A DNA stretch of 64,000 nt from JAOTZA01 sp965224065. Lineage in GTDB: Bacteria; Acidobacteriota; Thermoanaerobaculia; Multivoradales; JAHEKO01. Below, one piece after another: positions 31,792-41,043 of the stretch. The stretch spans positions 62,001 through 126,000 of the forward strand of contig CBDCYF010000005.1 of NCBI GenBank assembly GCA_965224065.1, written 5' to 3'. Position 1 is the stretch's first letter; each line of letters starts with the position of its first letter. The notes under the pieces are model-generated. The model was given only the letters and a program-made list of their open reading frames with translations, searched no databases and was not told the DNA's origin. Made by a program: the position numbers and the translations under genes.

Positions 31792-33495
31792 CTAGCTGGT
31801 GCCGTGGAGCAGCCAGTAACCTATTTCTTTTGTCCCTTTTTTACCGATCGGGGTCTTGAGCAGAGCGGAGACTTTGTCGTCCCAGTGAGCCAGGCCGTCC
31901 TTGCCGATCCATCCCATTGCCGCCCAGCGCGTGTCCGACGGTTGGATATCCATGCAGGCTTCTACCCATGACTTCAGTATTGTTTTGCCCGACACCGCTT
32001 TCTTGGCAAGACCGGCGCCCAGTCCAGGATGATCGTAAACCAAATTCTCGAAGCCCAGGAGCAGATGAAGCCCGGCAAAGGCCGGACCCCAGGCCTCCCA
32101 CCAGGTAGAGCGAGCCCACGGCGTCGATTTGAGAACGTTGCAAGCCATGAGCACGAGCCACGCCAACCGGTGGTTGCCCCAGCGCGGTTTGTCCTCGAAG
32201 TCGACCCATCGGTCTTGATCGTTCGTGCAGAGCGTGAATCCCCCGGGGTGCCCGTGCCCTCCAAAGAACGCAAAGTCGACGGCATCGACATAGCTCGGAT
32301 CCAAACCCACCGGTGGCTCCAGGAAATGCCGCTCACGGACATTTTTCTGACCCAGGTTGTGCAGGATGGACCAGCCGGCTTTCTTTAGGGTCGACGTAAA
32401 GTCGTTTGCGTTAGCACCCATGAAACGGAGCTCTCCGTGGCAATCCTGGTGTCCTCCAACCCACTCGGCGCCGGCAGTGAGGAGAGCTTCACTCTGGTAT
32501 TTGTCCACTCCAAAGGGGGGTGCAGGTAGTGGAGAGGAGGCCGTCGTTACGATGCCCCGCGCGTCTTCCACCGCCACCGTCAGAGTCCGACGGGAAGCGT
32601 CACGTAGAGGTCTGTGCACGGCTTGAGATCCGCTTGTAGCGAATGGTCTCGAGCCGTCGTGCCAGGTGTAGCTGTAAGGCCCGACCCCGCCCGCCGTTGC
32701 GACCGAGGCCAGTAGTCCGTTTTCGTCTCTATGAAGCTGGATCTCAGCTCGAGGCGAGTTGGCAATAGCGGGGATCAAGACGCGAGTCAGTTCCGCCTGC
32801 TCCTCTTGGATTGTCGTCGCAGCCTCGCACAGGTAATAGGGATAGAGGTACTTTTGCCGTTGTCCGCTGAGGGGCGGGGCGAAGTAGACCAGTTTGATCT
32901 TGATTTTCGGGTCTAGTCCGGATAACCGATAGAGACGGCGGAAGTGCCTGCGAACTTCGGCTTTTCGCCGGATGACTATTTCCCGATCCTGCTTGAGGCG
33001 CGGGAGCGCGTAGGCGACGTAGAGCGCTCGGCCATCTAGGCCAAAGATCACTTTGAGCTTGGCGCCGGGCCCGACGAGGCGCGCGCCATCGACGGTGAGC
33101 TGGGAGTTGACGTGGGTATCCAGGAGAAGCTGCTCCGGTTGAGTTTGCTCCCCGCCTAGGTAAGCGAGCTCCAACGTCGTGTGATCCGTGTCGAGCTCGA
33201 AGTCGACGCCTGCCCACGAGTCCGGGCGAAGGCCGGCGCGGTCGAGTGCCGCCTCGACGAGGCGGACGGCGTTTCCGGTGGAAATGGGTTCAGTAGCGTC
33301 TTGTGAGGAATCGCTAGTCGCTACGCCGGCCTGAGGAGGGACCGAGAGAAAATTCGGTGACACATAAGGCAGACCGTCGGCCTTGAGTTGCAGTTGAAAC
33401 TGCTCGGCAAAACGTCGTTCCTCGTCCTCCGTCAAACTCGGCTGCAGAACGCGGTAGAGAAAGGACGTCGTTTGCAAGATGCTATCCGACCCCAC
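31792..33495 (-). CDS. putative clan-CD (caspase-like) cysteine peptidase with PKD-like domain
   Basis: 567 residues from a GTG that overlaps the preceding small gene by 14 bp. The C-terminal domain has FFGGHGHPGG (His414/His416) followed 36 residues later by LVLMACNVL (Cys452). This His-Gly then Ala-Cys pattern, each after a hydrophobic strand, is the clan-CD catalytic dyad signature. The middle part (about residue 255-330) resembles a PKD/Ig-like repeat (GPYSYTWHDGSRPFATSG, LTVAVEDARG). The N-terminal 250 residues are unrecognised. No signal peptide is visible. I think of the uncharacterised family DUF6345 for the C-terminus but am not certain. It is last in a cassette with a CHAT protein. 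Confidence 0.72.
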   Translation of the reverse strand: MGSDSILQTTSFLYRVLQPSLTEDEERRFAEQFQLQLKADGLPYVSPNFLSVPPQAGVATSDSSQDATEPISTGNAVRLVEAALDRAGLRPDSWAGVDFELDTDHTTLELAYLGGEQTQPEQLLLDTHVNSQLTVDGARLVGPGAKLKVIFGLDGRALYVAYALPRLKQDREIVIRRKAEVRRHFRRLYRLSGLDPKIKIKLVYFAPPLSGQRQKYLYPYYLCEAATTIQEEQAELTRVLIPAIANSPRAEIQLHRDENGLLASVATAGGVGPYSYTWHDGSRPFATSGSQAVHRPLRDASRRTLTVAVEDARGIVTTASSPLPAPPFGVDKYQSEALLTAGAEWVGGHQDCHGELRFMGANANDFTSTLKKAGWSILHNLGQKNVRERHFLEPPVGLDPSYVDAVDFAFFGGHGHPGGFTLCTNDQDRWVDFEDKPRWGNHRLAWLVLMACNVLKSTPWARSTWWEAWGPAFAGLHLLLGFENLVYDHPGLGAGLAKKAVSGKTILKSWVEACMDIQPSDTRWAAMGWIGKDGLAHWDDKVSALLKTPIGKKGTKEIGYWLLHGTS

Positions 33496-33811
33496 CCCAA
33501 ACGCCGGCGGAATCGGGTGCGACGTTGCCGTGCCGATCCTGCCAGCCCACGATGACTTGAGGAAGGGGCATGGAAATCCTGGAGACGAGTAGTGCGTTTA
33601 CGGATTGGATGTCTCTGAAAAGGAGGTCATTGGACGTCAAGTCAAGGTCGTACACCCTGACGTTGGGCGAGCTACCAAACTTCACATTGAACTTCCCATC
33701 GGCGGGCCTCCTTCGGATTTCCACCACGTCACCTGGTGAGAGGCTTCCACCGAGGCCGGCTGCGAAGCCGACGGTACAATCCACGTTGTCCCAGACACTT
33801 CCGTTACTCAT
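33482..33811 (-). CDS. hypothetical 109-residue protein of the CHAT cassette
   Basis: A small beta-rich protein with no recognised family. Segments such as SPGDVVEIRRRPADGKFNVKF, and LLVSRISMPLPQVIVGWQ, suggest a barrel-like fold. It has no signal peptide or membrane segment. The ATG is preceded by a strong GGGGGGAGG. It overlaps the following peptidase by 14 bp (translational coupling) and lies 133 bp after the CHAT gene on the same strand. The coupling suggests it is a partner, inhibitor or substrate of the caspase-like protein; this is inference. Confidence 0.65.
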   Translation of the reverse strand: MSNGSVWDNVDCTVGFAAGLGGSLSPGDVVEIRRRPADGKFNVKFGSSPNVRVYDLDLTSNDLLFRDIQSVNALLVSRISMPLPQVIVGWQDRHGNVAPDSAGVWGGVG

Positions 33812-33944
33812 CCTCCCCCCTTTCGCTCCAGCGCGGAGCTGTAGTGGCCCGGTCTTGTCCGGTCCGTTCCCAGACTTCGTCTCTATTTGACGGACAACGA
33901 TCCAACTTTTCGTTTTTTGGAGTCGCCTTCGTTACCGCTGTCGA

Positions 33945-36900
33945 TCACCAGTCGCCCACGAGGACAAATCCGGCCCAGAATCGGGGATGCTGCCAGCGAG
34001 ACTCCGATCGGACGGCCTGTTGCGCCGAGCGTAAGGCCGCCGCCATGCCCCGGTTGGGCTTCTCTCGACGCTCTCGATAGAAATGCGCAATCAGAGCCGA
34101 TGTGGCCTCATCGTCCACTTGCCATAGGGTGGCGAGCACACGCGAAGAGCCGGCGCGGAGAAAGGCGTGGGTCAAACCCACCAGGCCCTCGCCCCGTATG
34201 TGCCGCCCCAACGCAGTTTCGCAAGCGCTGAGCACCACTAAATCGGCGTTCAATTCGAGACCGAGAATGTCGGCGAGACTGAGAAACGGTGTTTGTTCCT
34301 CTTCCTCGTCGACAGATGAGAAGAAAAGGCCGGATAGGCGAGGTCGGTGAGTGTCGATGATCCCGTGTGTGGCGAAGTGGACGATCCGAAATTCGCTCAG
34401 GTCTTGTGTCAGAACGTTTCGCCTTGTCGCGTCGGCGCCGAGAAAGGAAACCGAGCGAAGCGGGTCGAGGCGCAACGCGGCCTCAGCCTCCGTTCTGGTC
34501 CACCGAAGCCGTGGCAGCGATTCATGGAACGAGCGCTGGACGTGATCGCCGTTCGATGCGTCGGTGGGCGGGGCCCTCCAAACGGCGGCTCCACGTGTTC
34601 CGGGGCCTGCGCCCGAAAAAATCGGATCGGCGAAAACGGCTACCGACTTCGCGCTCGCCGACCTGCGCGCACGGCGAGTGCGCAATGCCGGCAAGATCGA
34701 GGCCGAGGGCACGTAAGCGATCTCAAAACGATCCAAGAGCAGCCCGCCGCGGCCGTTGTGCCCGGGCATCGGAAGGGCGCCGAACGGTAAGTAGGCCAAG
34801 ACGCCGTCGGGCACGATAAGCAGTCGTTCGGCCCTGAGCTGGCTTGCCATCGGGCCGAGCAGAAACTCCGACAGCTTCTTGGCTTCTGGGCAAACTTCCC
34901 TATTTTCGGACGCGTCTCGAAGGCAGGAATGAGCGCGAACCGCAAGATCTTCGATGATTGTGCGCGGAGGTAGCTCAAGCCATCCGATAGTCTCAGCCGT
35001 GACGTACCACGCCCAGCTCCTGGCTTCTCCGATCCAGTAGTTGATGAGCGCGGTTTTTGAGTCCAGGAGATTTTGAATCCCGTTAGCGTTCAAGGGCGAG
35101 GACTTTCTAAGCGGTCGCCGCCGGACAATCTCGCTTTCGACCCTGTCGAACTTCCGAATGAGCTCGGCCAGCTCGCCGCTGACGACCGGCTGGGTTGTCG
35201 AGCTTTGCATCGTACGCTGGTCCAGTCGCTGACGCATGGCTAGGTTGAGCCGCCATCGCAGGTCTTGGTGACGTTCCATCAAATGGGCGTCTTCCGCCGG
35301 TGGAGCGGGAGGGATGACCCAGGACAAAGCGTCGAGCAAGCTCCGTGCTTTACCGGTTTCGACGATATTGAGCGCGAGGCCGGCGTTTTGGGAGTCGACA
35401 CGGGCACCGGGCGGGCCCATCGTTGCCTCAATGCCGGTTTCGTACGTGGAGCGCTTGGAGGCTCCGTAAGTGGATCTCAGTTCTGGAGAGTGGATTTGGC
35501 TTCTGGCAGATTCGAGCAAGTCGACGGCGGCGAGTGCGCCGTCCCGAGCAGATTCATATTCGCCGAGTTCAAGACTCAACTGAGCGAGCCGAGTCAAGGA
35601 CTCGACTTGTCCGTGTCGGTCGCCGATTCGCTCACGCAGTGCAAGGGCGTCCCTTAACGACTTTCGAGCTTGTAAAGAACTTCCCAACTCTTGGGATATT
35701 TCTGCTGCGATTCCCAGGGCCGCAGCTTCACTTGCTAGGTCACCTACTTCTCGAGCAAGCCGGAGCGACTCTGCCAGATAGGAGCGAGCCTTTTGGAAAT
35801 CGCGTCCCGATGCCGCCAAGGACGCCAGACTGCGAAGAACGATCGATTCGCGGCGCTTTTCACCCGCTTTTTGTGCGACGCCAAGGGCCTCCACGTGGGC
35901 GTTCGTGGCACCGGGTATGTCTTCCAGCGATGCGAGGATTGTTCCCTGTCGGTCGAGTGCCGCAGCCAGCGCGCGCGCGTCGCCCGCTTGGCGGAGAAGA
36001 GGTGCGGCTTGTTGGAGAAACTCCAGCGCAAGCTCCGGTTCTCCGAGCTGGTCGTAGGCGACGCTGATGTTGTGTAAACTCACGCCTTCCCATCGCTTGG
36101 CACCCAGCCGTCTGAAAATTTCCAGAGCCGCCGCGTGTGTTTCGAGCGCGCGCATGGGCTCGCCCACTTCGCTGTATAGAAGCGCGAGGTTGTTTAAGGC
36201 TTGCGCTTGGCCACGATCGTCGCCGATTGTCCGCCGTATTGAGATCGCACGTTCGTAGTGTTGTCGTGCTTGAATCGGGTCCCCAGTGAGCGCTCGAGCT
36301 CGGCCGACGTTGGTATAGGCTGCGGCGGCCACTTTGTCGTTGTGGTCAAACCAGCTTTCACTGACAAGCTTCTCGTAGCAGGCGATCCCAGAGTCGATTT
36401 CTCCCTTTAGGAAATCGCTAAGACAGATATTGCTTCGTGCCTCAGCGCGGCCGCGGGTGTCGTTTTTTTGCCTGCGATATGAGAGGACTCGTTGAAAGAG
36501 TGAGGCGGCCAGCTCGAATTCCCCCCGGGTCTGGTGGATTAAGGCTATGTGGTTGAGGAAATCGTGCTCGCGCCTGGACATATTCGAGGCCCGAAGCAAG
36601 TTCAGCACTTCGTCTTTCAGAGCGAGCGTTGTATCCGGTTTTCCCGTCAGACGAGCCAAGACTGCGGCGCAGTACAAATCGCGTGCAGCTTCTGCCTTTT
36701 CGTCGATTGCCTTCCAACGGGCAGCTGCCAGCCGGTACTCTTCAGCTGCGGTTGCAAGGTTGGCTGCGATACCTTGTTTGTAGTTGGCTGCGGCCCGCGT
36801 TCTCAGGTCCATTGCGGCCAGGAACTCGCGGCTGTGCAGCTCCAGCGGCCTCACAACCAGCGAATAGCTGCCGGAAGCAGCGTGCCTCAAACGCGGAGTG

Positions 36901-37235
36901 ACCGTTACGTCGAGTGTGCCGGCGCTGAGCGCGTTCGTCATCAAAAACTCAGCACCATAGTCTTCTAATGGACTGTCGACCGACGTTTGACCGAAGTAGC
37001 CGGGTGAGGACACTGTCAGTATGAGATCGACACCCTTTTGATCGAGCTCGACGACGTAGTCGCCGGACTCGACGTCGATCAAGAAGGTCTTCGATTGACC
37101 GCCGGCGATTGCTCCGCTCTGTTGGACGGAGAGGCGTAGAGCTCTCCTCTCGGCGGCCTGGCTGCCTGCGGTGATGAGCCCTATCGCCACCGCAGAGACG
37201 ATGAACGCCGTGACTGCTGTTGGCCCTTTCTGCAC
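33945..37235 (-). CDS. secreted PPC-TPR-CHAT (caspase-like) protein
   Basis: 1096 residues. A signal peptide (1-28) is followed by a beta domain like bacterial pre-peptidase C-terminal (PPC) domains (about 33-130). A long TPR array follows (about 140-600; repeated GD..QA...YE.A and LG....AL..H patterns). A C-terminal CHAT domain (about 780-1096) has the catalytic dyad His957 in HFATHG and Cys1005 in VVLSACETA. CHAT peptidases are caspase relatives. The signal peptide argues for the periplasm or surface, unlike cytoplasmic CHAT effectors in defence. The start is a GTG without a strong ribosome-binding site. Codon usage is visibly less GC-rich than in the flanking genes. Confidence 0.9.
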   Translation of the reverse strand: MQKGPTAVTAFIVSAVAIGLITAGSQAAERRALRLSVQQSGAIAGGQSKTFLIDVESGDYVVELDQKGVDLILTVSSPGYFGQTSVDSPLEDYGAEFLMTNALSAGTLDVTVTPRLRHAASGSYSLVVRPLELHSREFLAAMDLRTRAAANYKQGIAANLATAAEEYRLAAARWKAIDEKAEAARDLYCAAVLARLTGKPDTTLALKDEVLNLLRASNMSRREHDFLNHIALIHQTRGEFELAASLFQRVLSYRRQKNDTRGRAEARSNICLSDFLKGEIDSGIACYEKLVSESWFDHNDKVAAAAYTNVGRARALTGDPIQARQHYERAISIRRTIGDDRGQAQALNNLALLYSEVGEPMRALETHAAALEIFRRLGAKRWEGVSLHNISVAYDQLGEPELALEFLQQAAPLLRQAGDARALAAALDRQGTILASLEDIPGATNAHVEALGVAQKAGEKRRESIVLRSLASLAASGRDFQKARSYLAESLRLAREVGDLASEAAALGIAAEISQELGSSLQARKSLRDALALRERIGDRHGQVESLTRLAQLSLELGEYESARDGALAAVDLLESARSQIHSPELRSTYGASKRSTYETGIEATMGPPGARVDSQNAGLALNIVETGKARSLLDALSWVIPPAPPAEDAHLMERHQDLRWRLNLAMRQRLDQRTMQSSTTQPVVSGELAELIRKFDRVESEIVRRRPLRKSSPLNANGIQNLLDSKTALINYWIGEARSWAWYVTAETIGWLELPPRTIIEDLAVRAHSCLRDASENREVCPEAKKLSEFLLGPMASQLRAERLLIVPDGVLAYLPFGALPMPGHNGRGGLLLDRFEIAYVPSASILPALRTRRARRSASAKSVAVFADPIFSGAGPGTRGAAVWRAPPTDASNGDHVQRSFHESLPRLRWTRTEAEAALRLDPLRSVSFLGADATRRNVLTQDLSEFRIVHFATHGIIDTHRPRLSGLFFSSVDEEEEQTPFLSLADILGLELNADLVVLSACETALGRHIRGEGLVGLTHAFLRAGSSRVLATLWQVDDEATSALIAHFYRERREKPNRGMAAALRSAQQAVRSESRWQHPRFWAGFVLVGDW

Positions 37236-37406
37236 AGCCCTTGCGGTGGACGACGGGGTGCTGGTCCCCCTCGGCGGTTCCCGGAACCGAAACGCCTGAT
37301 TGTTTGCCGTTGTTGGCTCTTCAGGAGCTTATCTCACCGCGCCTCGTAGCAAGTGACAGATGCTAGTCTTGCGCCGATTTAGTCACGTTGACCCAAGGAG
37401 GAACCC

Positions 37407-37892
37407 ATGGATCCCCAGACCTGTGTAGGACAGCTTCAAGCCGCCAAGGAATACTTTGACCGCTCGGCCAAGTGCCTGGTGGAGGACGATTCGACTTTCG
37501 CGCCCACTGAGGGCTCGATGTCGACGGCCCAACACGTGGCGCACGTGGCCCAAACGGTGGACTGGTTTATGGAGGGCGCTTTCCGGCCGGAGGGCTTCGA
37601 TATGGATTTCGAGTCTATGGCCAAGGAGATTATGGCGGTCAGTTCGCTGTCGGCGGCCCGCGAGTGGCTCGATAAGGCGTTTGCTTCAGCCTCGGAGATC
37701 ACCGGCGCCAAGAGTGCGGAGGAGCTGGCGGCGCCGTTGCCCGAGGGTCCGATCATGGGCGGCCTGCCGCGTTTTGTGATCTACGGTGCGATTCAGGACC
37801 ACACGGCGCATCACCGGGGCGCCTTGACGGTCCATTCGCGCTTGCGCGGCTACACGCCGGCGATGCCGTACATGGAGGAGATGGAGGCGTAG
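37407..37892 (+). CDS. DinB-like metal-binding protein
   Basis: 161 residues forming a four-helix bundle of the DinB/YfiT superfamily. The predicted metal ligands are His in STAQHVAHVAQT (about residue 45-48) and the HxxxH-type C-terminal motif QDHTAHHRGAL (about residue 131-136). Family members are often thiol transferases (bacillithiol- or mycothiol-dependent) or stress-induced proteins of unknown role. It has a strong ribosome-binding site (AAGGAGG 5 bp before the ATG). It is divergent from the CHAT gene; the 171 bp between them have no other gene. Confidence 0.88.
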   Translation: MDPQTCVGQLQAAKEYFDRSAKCLVEDDSTFAPTEGSMSTAQHVAHVAQTVDWFMEGAFRPEGFDMDFESMAKEIMAVSSLSAAREWLDKAFASASEITGAKSAEELAAPLPEGPIMGGLPRFVIYGAIQDHTAHHRGALTVHSRLRGYTPAMPYMEEMEA

Positions 37893-37924
37893 GCGCCGGG
37901 CTGGAAGCCAAGGTAGGCTCTACG

Positions 37925-37959
37925 GGCACCTGGCCGGCGCGCGATTGCCGGCGGGTGCC
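37925..37959 (+). terminator. hairpin downstream of the DinB-like gene
   Basis: Outer arms GGCACC and GGTGCC and inner arms GCCGGC/GCCGGC form an interrupted stem 32 bp after the stop codon. A short T-rich stretch (TGTATCGTTT) follows. It is a possible weak rho-independent terminator. Confidence 0.4.
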
Positions 37960-38004
37960 TGTATCGTTTGGGTGTCGGGTGTGGGAGCCGAAGGAGGCTC
38001 GGCG

Positions 38005-38841
38005 ATGGCTGCGGCTCGAAGGAAGAAGCGCAAGAAAAGGAAGAAGAAACCGACGCTGGCCAGCCGCGCCGACCGGCACGTGCTGTACCAGAAGTCGGTC
38101 CAGGAGCCGGAGGTCGATCTCGACTTCGTTCAGACGACTTTCCGCAAGCACCGGAAGCGCTCGCCGAGGGTCCTGCGCGAGGATTTCTGTGGCACGGCTT
38201 GGCTGTCGTGCGAGTGGGTGCGCGGTCACCACGGGCGGCACGCGATCGCCGTGGACCTGGATCCAGCCACTTTGGAGTGGGCTCGGGCGCACAATGTCTC
38301 AAAGCTCTCCAAGAAGGCCGCGGCGAAAATCCGTCTAATCGAAGGAGACGTCCGCGAGCCTCTGGAGCCACCGGCGGATGTCACGTGCGCCTTCAATTTC
38401 AGCTATTGCGCGATGAAGGACCGCCAGGAGCTCGCTGGCTATTTCGAGAGTGTCCACCGCGGGCTGGCGAAGGACGGGATTTTTTTTCTCGATCTCTACG
38501 GCGGCAGCGATTCGATGATGGAGACAAAGGACGACCGCAAGATCGACGGTTTTGTCTACCGCTGGCACCAGGCGCGAACCAACCCGATCACCGGCGACTT
38601 TCTGGCGCACATCCACTTTAAGTTCAAGGACGGCTCGCGGATCAAGCGCGCCTTTACCTACGACTGGCGGCTGTGGACTCTGCCCGAGGTGCGCGATCTG
38701 TTGTTCGAGGTCGGCTTCGAGAAGGTCGAGGTCTATTGGGAGGGTGAGGACGAGGACGGTGAGGGCACGGGCGAGTATTCGCTGGTCGAGGAAGTGGAGA
38801 ACCAGGAGGCCTGGGTGGCCTTTGTGGCGGCGATAAAGTAG
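38005..38841 (+). CDS. class I SAM-dependent methyltransferase with Lys/Arg-rich N-terminal tail (paralogue 2)
   Basis: 278 residues. The first 16 residues after the start are almost pure Lys/Arg, and the rest is a Rossmann methyltransferase with EDFCGTAWLSCEWVR (motif I), AVDLDPATL, EGDVREP, NFSYC and FTYDWRLWTLPEVRDLL. It shares architecture and most motifs with the gene at 6774-7631, including a similar acidic C-terminal stretch (DEDGEGTGEYS). ATG 38005 has AAGGAGG 7 bp upstream, which decides the start. Its immediate neighbours differ from those of the other copy. The substrate is unknown. Confidence 0.87.
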   Translation: MAAARRKKRKKRKKKPTLASRADRHVLYQKSVQEPEVDLDFVQTTFRKHRKRSPRVLREDFCGTAWLSCEWVRGHHGRHAIAVDLDPATLEWARAHNVSKLSKKAAAKIRLIEGDVREPLEPPADVTCAFNFSYCAMKDRQELAGYFESVHRGLAKDGIFFLDLYGGSDSMMETKDDRKIDGFVYRWHQARTNPITGDFLAHIHFKFKDGSRIKRAFTYDWRLWTLPEVRDLLFEVGFEKVEVYWEGEDEDGEGTGEYSLVEEVENQEAWVAFVAAIK

Positions 38842-38871
38842 TCGCGTCCGCCGGGTTGCCCGGCGCCCGAG

Positions 38872-40011
38872 CTAAGGGGCTTCTTTGTTTGCCGCCCGCG
38901 ACTTGCGCTCACAATCGATGATCCAGTTCTTGGACCAGGACGCGCCTCGATCGTCACTCCGCTCCGAGTACCACGAGTAGGAGTTCTCTCCGATGTCGTG
39001 GAAGACATACCGAAAGATCGGCGGGCGGCCGGAATGAGTCTCGAAATTCCCCAGCACGATCTCATTTCCCTCCTGCCGTCCGCCAAAGTAGAGAATCGCG
39101 TGGCCGCGGTTGGACAAGTACAAGGATTCCCAACGTCGCATGGCACGATTGTAGAGACGCAGGATCGTGGTGGCCGCGTCGGGAAGATTGGGGTCGACGT
39201 CGAACCAGGAGTATTCGAGGATCGCCGCACCGTTGAGCGCGTAGACGCCGGTGTCATTTGACGGCCACTGTGCCTGCTGGCCGTTTGGGAAGGTCATTTG
39301 ATGGCGTGAGTTCCACTCGCCGATCAGAAAATCGAAGGCTGCTGCCTCTTTGGGACGATCGGGGCGGGGTGAGCCGTAGCCGGTCGATGCAGGGAAAGAA
39401 GCGTCTTTGGCTTCCAAACGGTAATACTGGCGCGTTTCGACGGGTTTCCAGGTCTTGCCCCGATTGGATGACTCGGCGATGGTGAGAACCAACGCCCCCT
39501 TGTCCGGCTGAGAGAAGGCGTGGCGGATCTCGGTCCGCCCGATCCCACCGTTGCGCCTGCGGGTGTCGGTGAAGATCAGGCCTTCGCTCTCGAATTCGCC
39601 GTCCGCGACCCACGCTCTCTCCGTCCAATCGTCGGCGCCGCCCAGAAACCACCGTGTGGAGCCGGGGTTGTAGCCCAGAAAGAAAACGGACGAGAACTCG
39701 TGCCCGCCGAGATCGGCGCTGTGGAACGTCTCCATCAGGGCGTGTCCGCGGTTGACGTAGGCGATCTCGGCCAGCCCGGTCGAGATGGTGGGTTCACCTT
39801 CTGAGTGAGAGGTGATCTCCACTTTCCACCGACCGACGAAGCCGGCCACCCGATCGAGTTGTTCGGGAGCTCCGGTTGCCCGCTGGGTCATCGTCGTGCC
39901 TGTGTCGAACCGTTTGCCGTTTCGCCAAACCGTGTCACTGCTGCTGGCGGCGGAGGAGATCAGAACGGCAGAGAAGAGGAAGAAAGCGATGGCGGTGGCC
40001 TTGTTCTCCAA
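38872..40011 (-). CDS. secreted protein with duplicated lipocalin-like domain (DUF1579-like)
   Basis: 379 residues with a signal peptide (1-24). Two successive beta domains begin with similar words: DRVAGFVGRWKVEITSHSEG near residue 55 and FDFLIGEWNSRHQMTFPNG near residue 225. This is the opening of DUF1579/nitrobindin-like calycin folds, which are small-molecule or fatty-acid-binding barrels. The start is a TTG, supported by AAGGAG 8 bp upstream and by the signal peptide it produces. It is divergent from the secreted protein at 40152. The ligand is unknown. Confidence 0.8.
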   Translation of the reverse strand: MENKATAIAFFLFSAVLISSAASSSDTVWRNGKRFDTGTTMTQRATGAPEQLDRVAGFVGRWKVEITSHSEGEPTISTGLAEIAYVNRGHALMETFHSADLGGHEFSSVFFLGYNPGSTRWFLGGADDWTERAWVADGEFESEGLIFTDTRRRNGGIGRTEIRHAFSQPDKGALVLTIAESSNRGKTWKPVETRQYYRLEAKDASFPASTGYGSPRPDRPKEAAAFDFLIGEWNSRHQMTFPNGQQAQWPSNDTGVYALNGAAILEYSWFDVDPNLPDAATTILRLYNRAMRRWESLYLSNRGHAILYFGGRQEGNEIVLGNFETHSGRPPIFRYVFHDIGENSYSWYSERSDDRGASWSKNWIIDCERKSRAANKEAP

Positions 40012-40151
40012 GATTGCGCTCCTTTGGGTAGCCGGCTTGGTTCGGGTCCAGATACGGCGCTGGCGGTGTGGTGGTTGAGGTGCGTTAGAATACGTGTAAT
40101 CAGATCAAGACCACCAGCTCGGTGGCCATGAACCTTGGAAGGAGGTATTCG

Positions 40152-40964
40152 ATGAGGTTTCGTACGACGATTCTCGTGTCGGTGCTGGCTGCGTTTGCCA
40201 TCGGCTCGGCGGCGATGGCCCAGCAGGACGCCATCATCTGGCTGGCGTTCAGCAAGGTGAACTCGGGCATGATGGACGAAGCGGTCGCGCTGACCATGGC
40301 CGATAAGGAGCTCAACGATGGGTTGATGGCCGACGGCGCGGTCCTCGATTGGGGTATCGCCACCCGGGCGACTCACTTGCCGGGCGAGACCAACAATTTT
40401 GTCCAGTGGACGGTGTTGCCGAGTTGGGAGCACATCGATCCGTGGGTGGGCGCCGTGATGGCGAAAATGAGAAGCATGGACCCGGACGAGGCCGCAGCGA
40501 TGGAAGAAAAGGCCGCGTCGATCTTCGCCGCCGGATCGCACTCTGATGTCGTCAGCAACGCGAGGTCGTGGTTTGGGTCCGAGGACGCCCAGGTGCGCTA
40601 CATCTATGTAGGTGAGTTCTACGCCCACCCGGGGAAAGAGGATGCGCTGACCGAAATCTACGATTCGATCATTCCGGCGATCAGTACCAAGCTCGCCGAG
40701 GAAGGTCATCTCGCCGGCTTTGGCATGCACACTCCAAGCCTTCACACCGGCGACGGCTGGACCCATACTTCCTACTACAGCCTGACCAGCCTGGCGGCGG
40801 TGGACCGTCTCCATGAAGAGATCGGCAAGGCGCTGACGCCGGAGCTGGCGGAGAAGGCCGTGGCCGTCCACGATGTGGCGCGGCACCGAGACAGTCTCTG
40901 GCTGGTGCTCCACCACGGCGCAGGCGGTGGAGCTGAAGCGGCCGGCGACTCTGCCGGCCGTTAA
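40152..40964 (+). CDS. secreted protein, dimeric alpha/beta-barrel-like
   Basis: 270 residues with a signal peptide (1-26, ending AMAQQ). The mature protein appears to have two related halves (IIWLAFSKVNSGMMDEAVAL near the start, and YIYVGEFYAHPGKEDALTEIY in the middle). This is like a duplicated ABM/ferredoxin-like dimeric barrel domain. No catalytic motif is evident. ATG 40152 is preceded by GGAGG, which decides the start. A dispersed palindrome (40936-40962) overlaps the last codons and a strong terminator follows at 40991. Confidence 0.78.
   Translation: MRFRTTILVSVLAAFAIGSAAMAQQDAIIWLAFSKVNSGMMDEAVALTMADKELNDGLMADGAVLDWGIATRATHLPGETNNFVQWTVLPSWEHIDPWVGAVMAKMRSMDPDEAAAMEEKAASIFAAGSHSDVVSNARSWFGSEDAQVRYIYVGEFYAHPGKEDALTEIYDSIIPAISTKLAEEGHLAGFGMHTPSLHTGDGWTHTSYYSLTSLAAVDRLHEEIGKALTPELAEKAVAVHDVARHRDSLWLVLHHGAGGGAEAAGDSAGR
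40936..40962. repeat. 27-bp dispersed palindrome, copy 2
   Basis: Matches 521-547 at 25 of 27 positions. Here it overlaps the last codons of the secreted-protein gene (it encodes KRPATLPAV in another frame), so the repeat has contributed to or been captured by the end of the coding sequence. Confidence 0.6.
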
Positions 40965-40990
40965 ATCGCCGCCTCTCCGCCATTGCGCAA

Positions 40991-41022
40991 AAAAAGGGCC
41001 GCGCATCCGCGCGGCCCTTTTT
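40991..41022. terminator. bidirectional rho-independent terminator
   Basis: AAAAAGGGCCGCGC, a 4-nt loop (ATCC) and the exact complement, so T-tracts follow the stem on both strands. It separates the plus-strand secreted-protein gene and the minus-strand TonB receptor. Confidence 0.93.
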
Positions 41023-41043
41023 GTTTTGTGTGCGTTTAGAACG

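Noticed and set aside
31792..37235. Type III-E-like or CHAT-based abortive-infection defence system
   Set aside because: No Cas gene, CRISPR array or reverse transcriptase, and the CHAT protein has a signal peptide and PPC-like domain. A defence role cannot be claimed from this.
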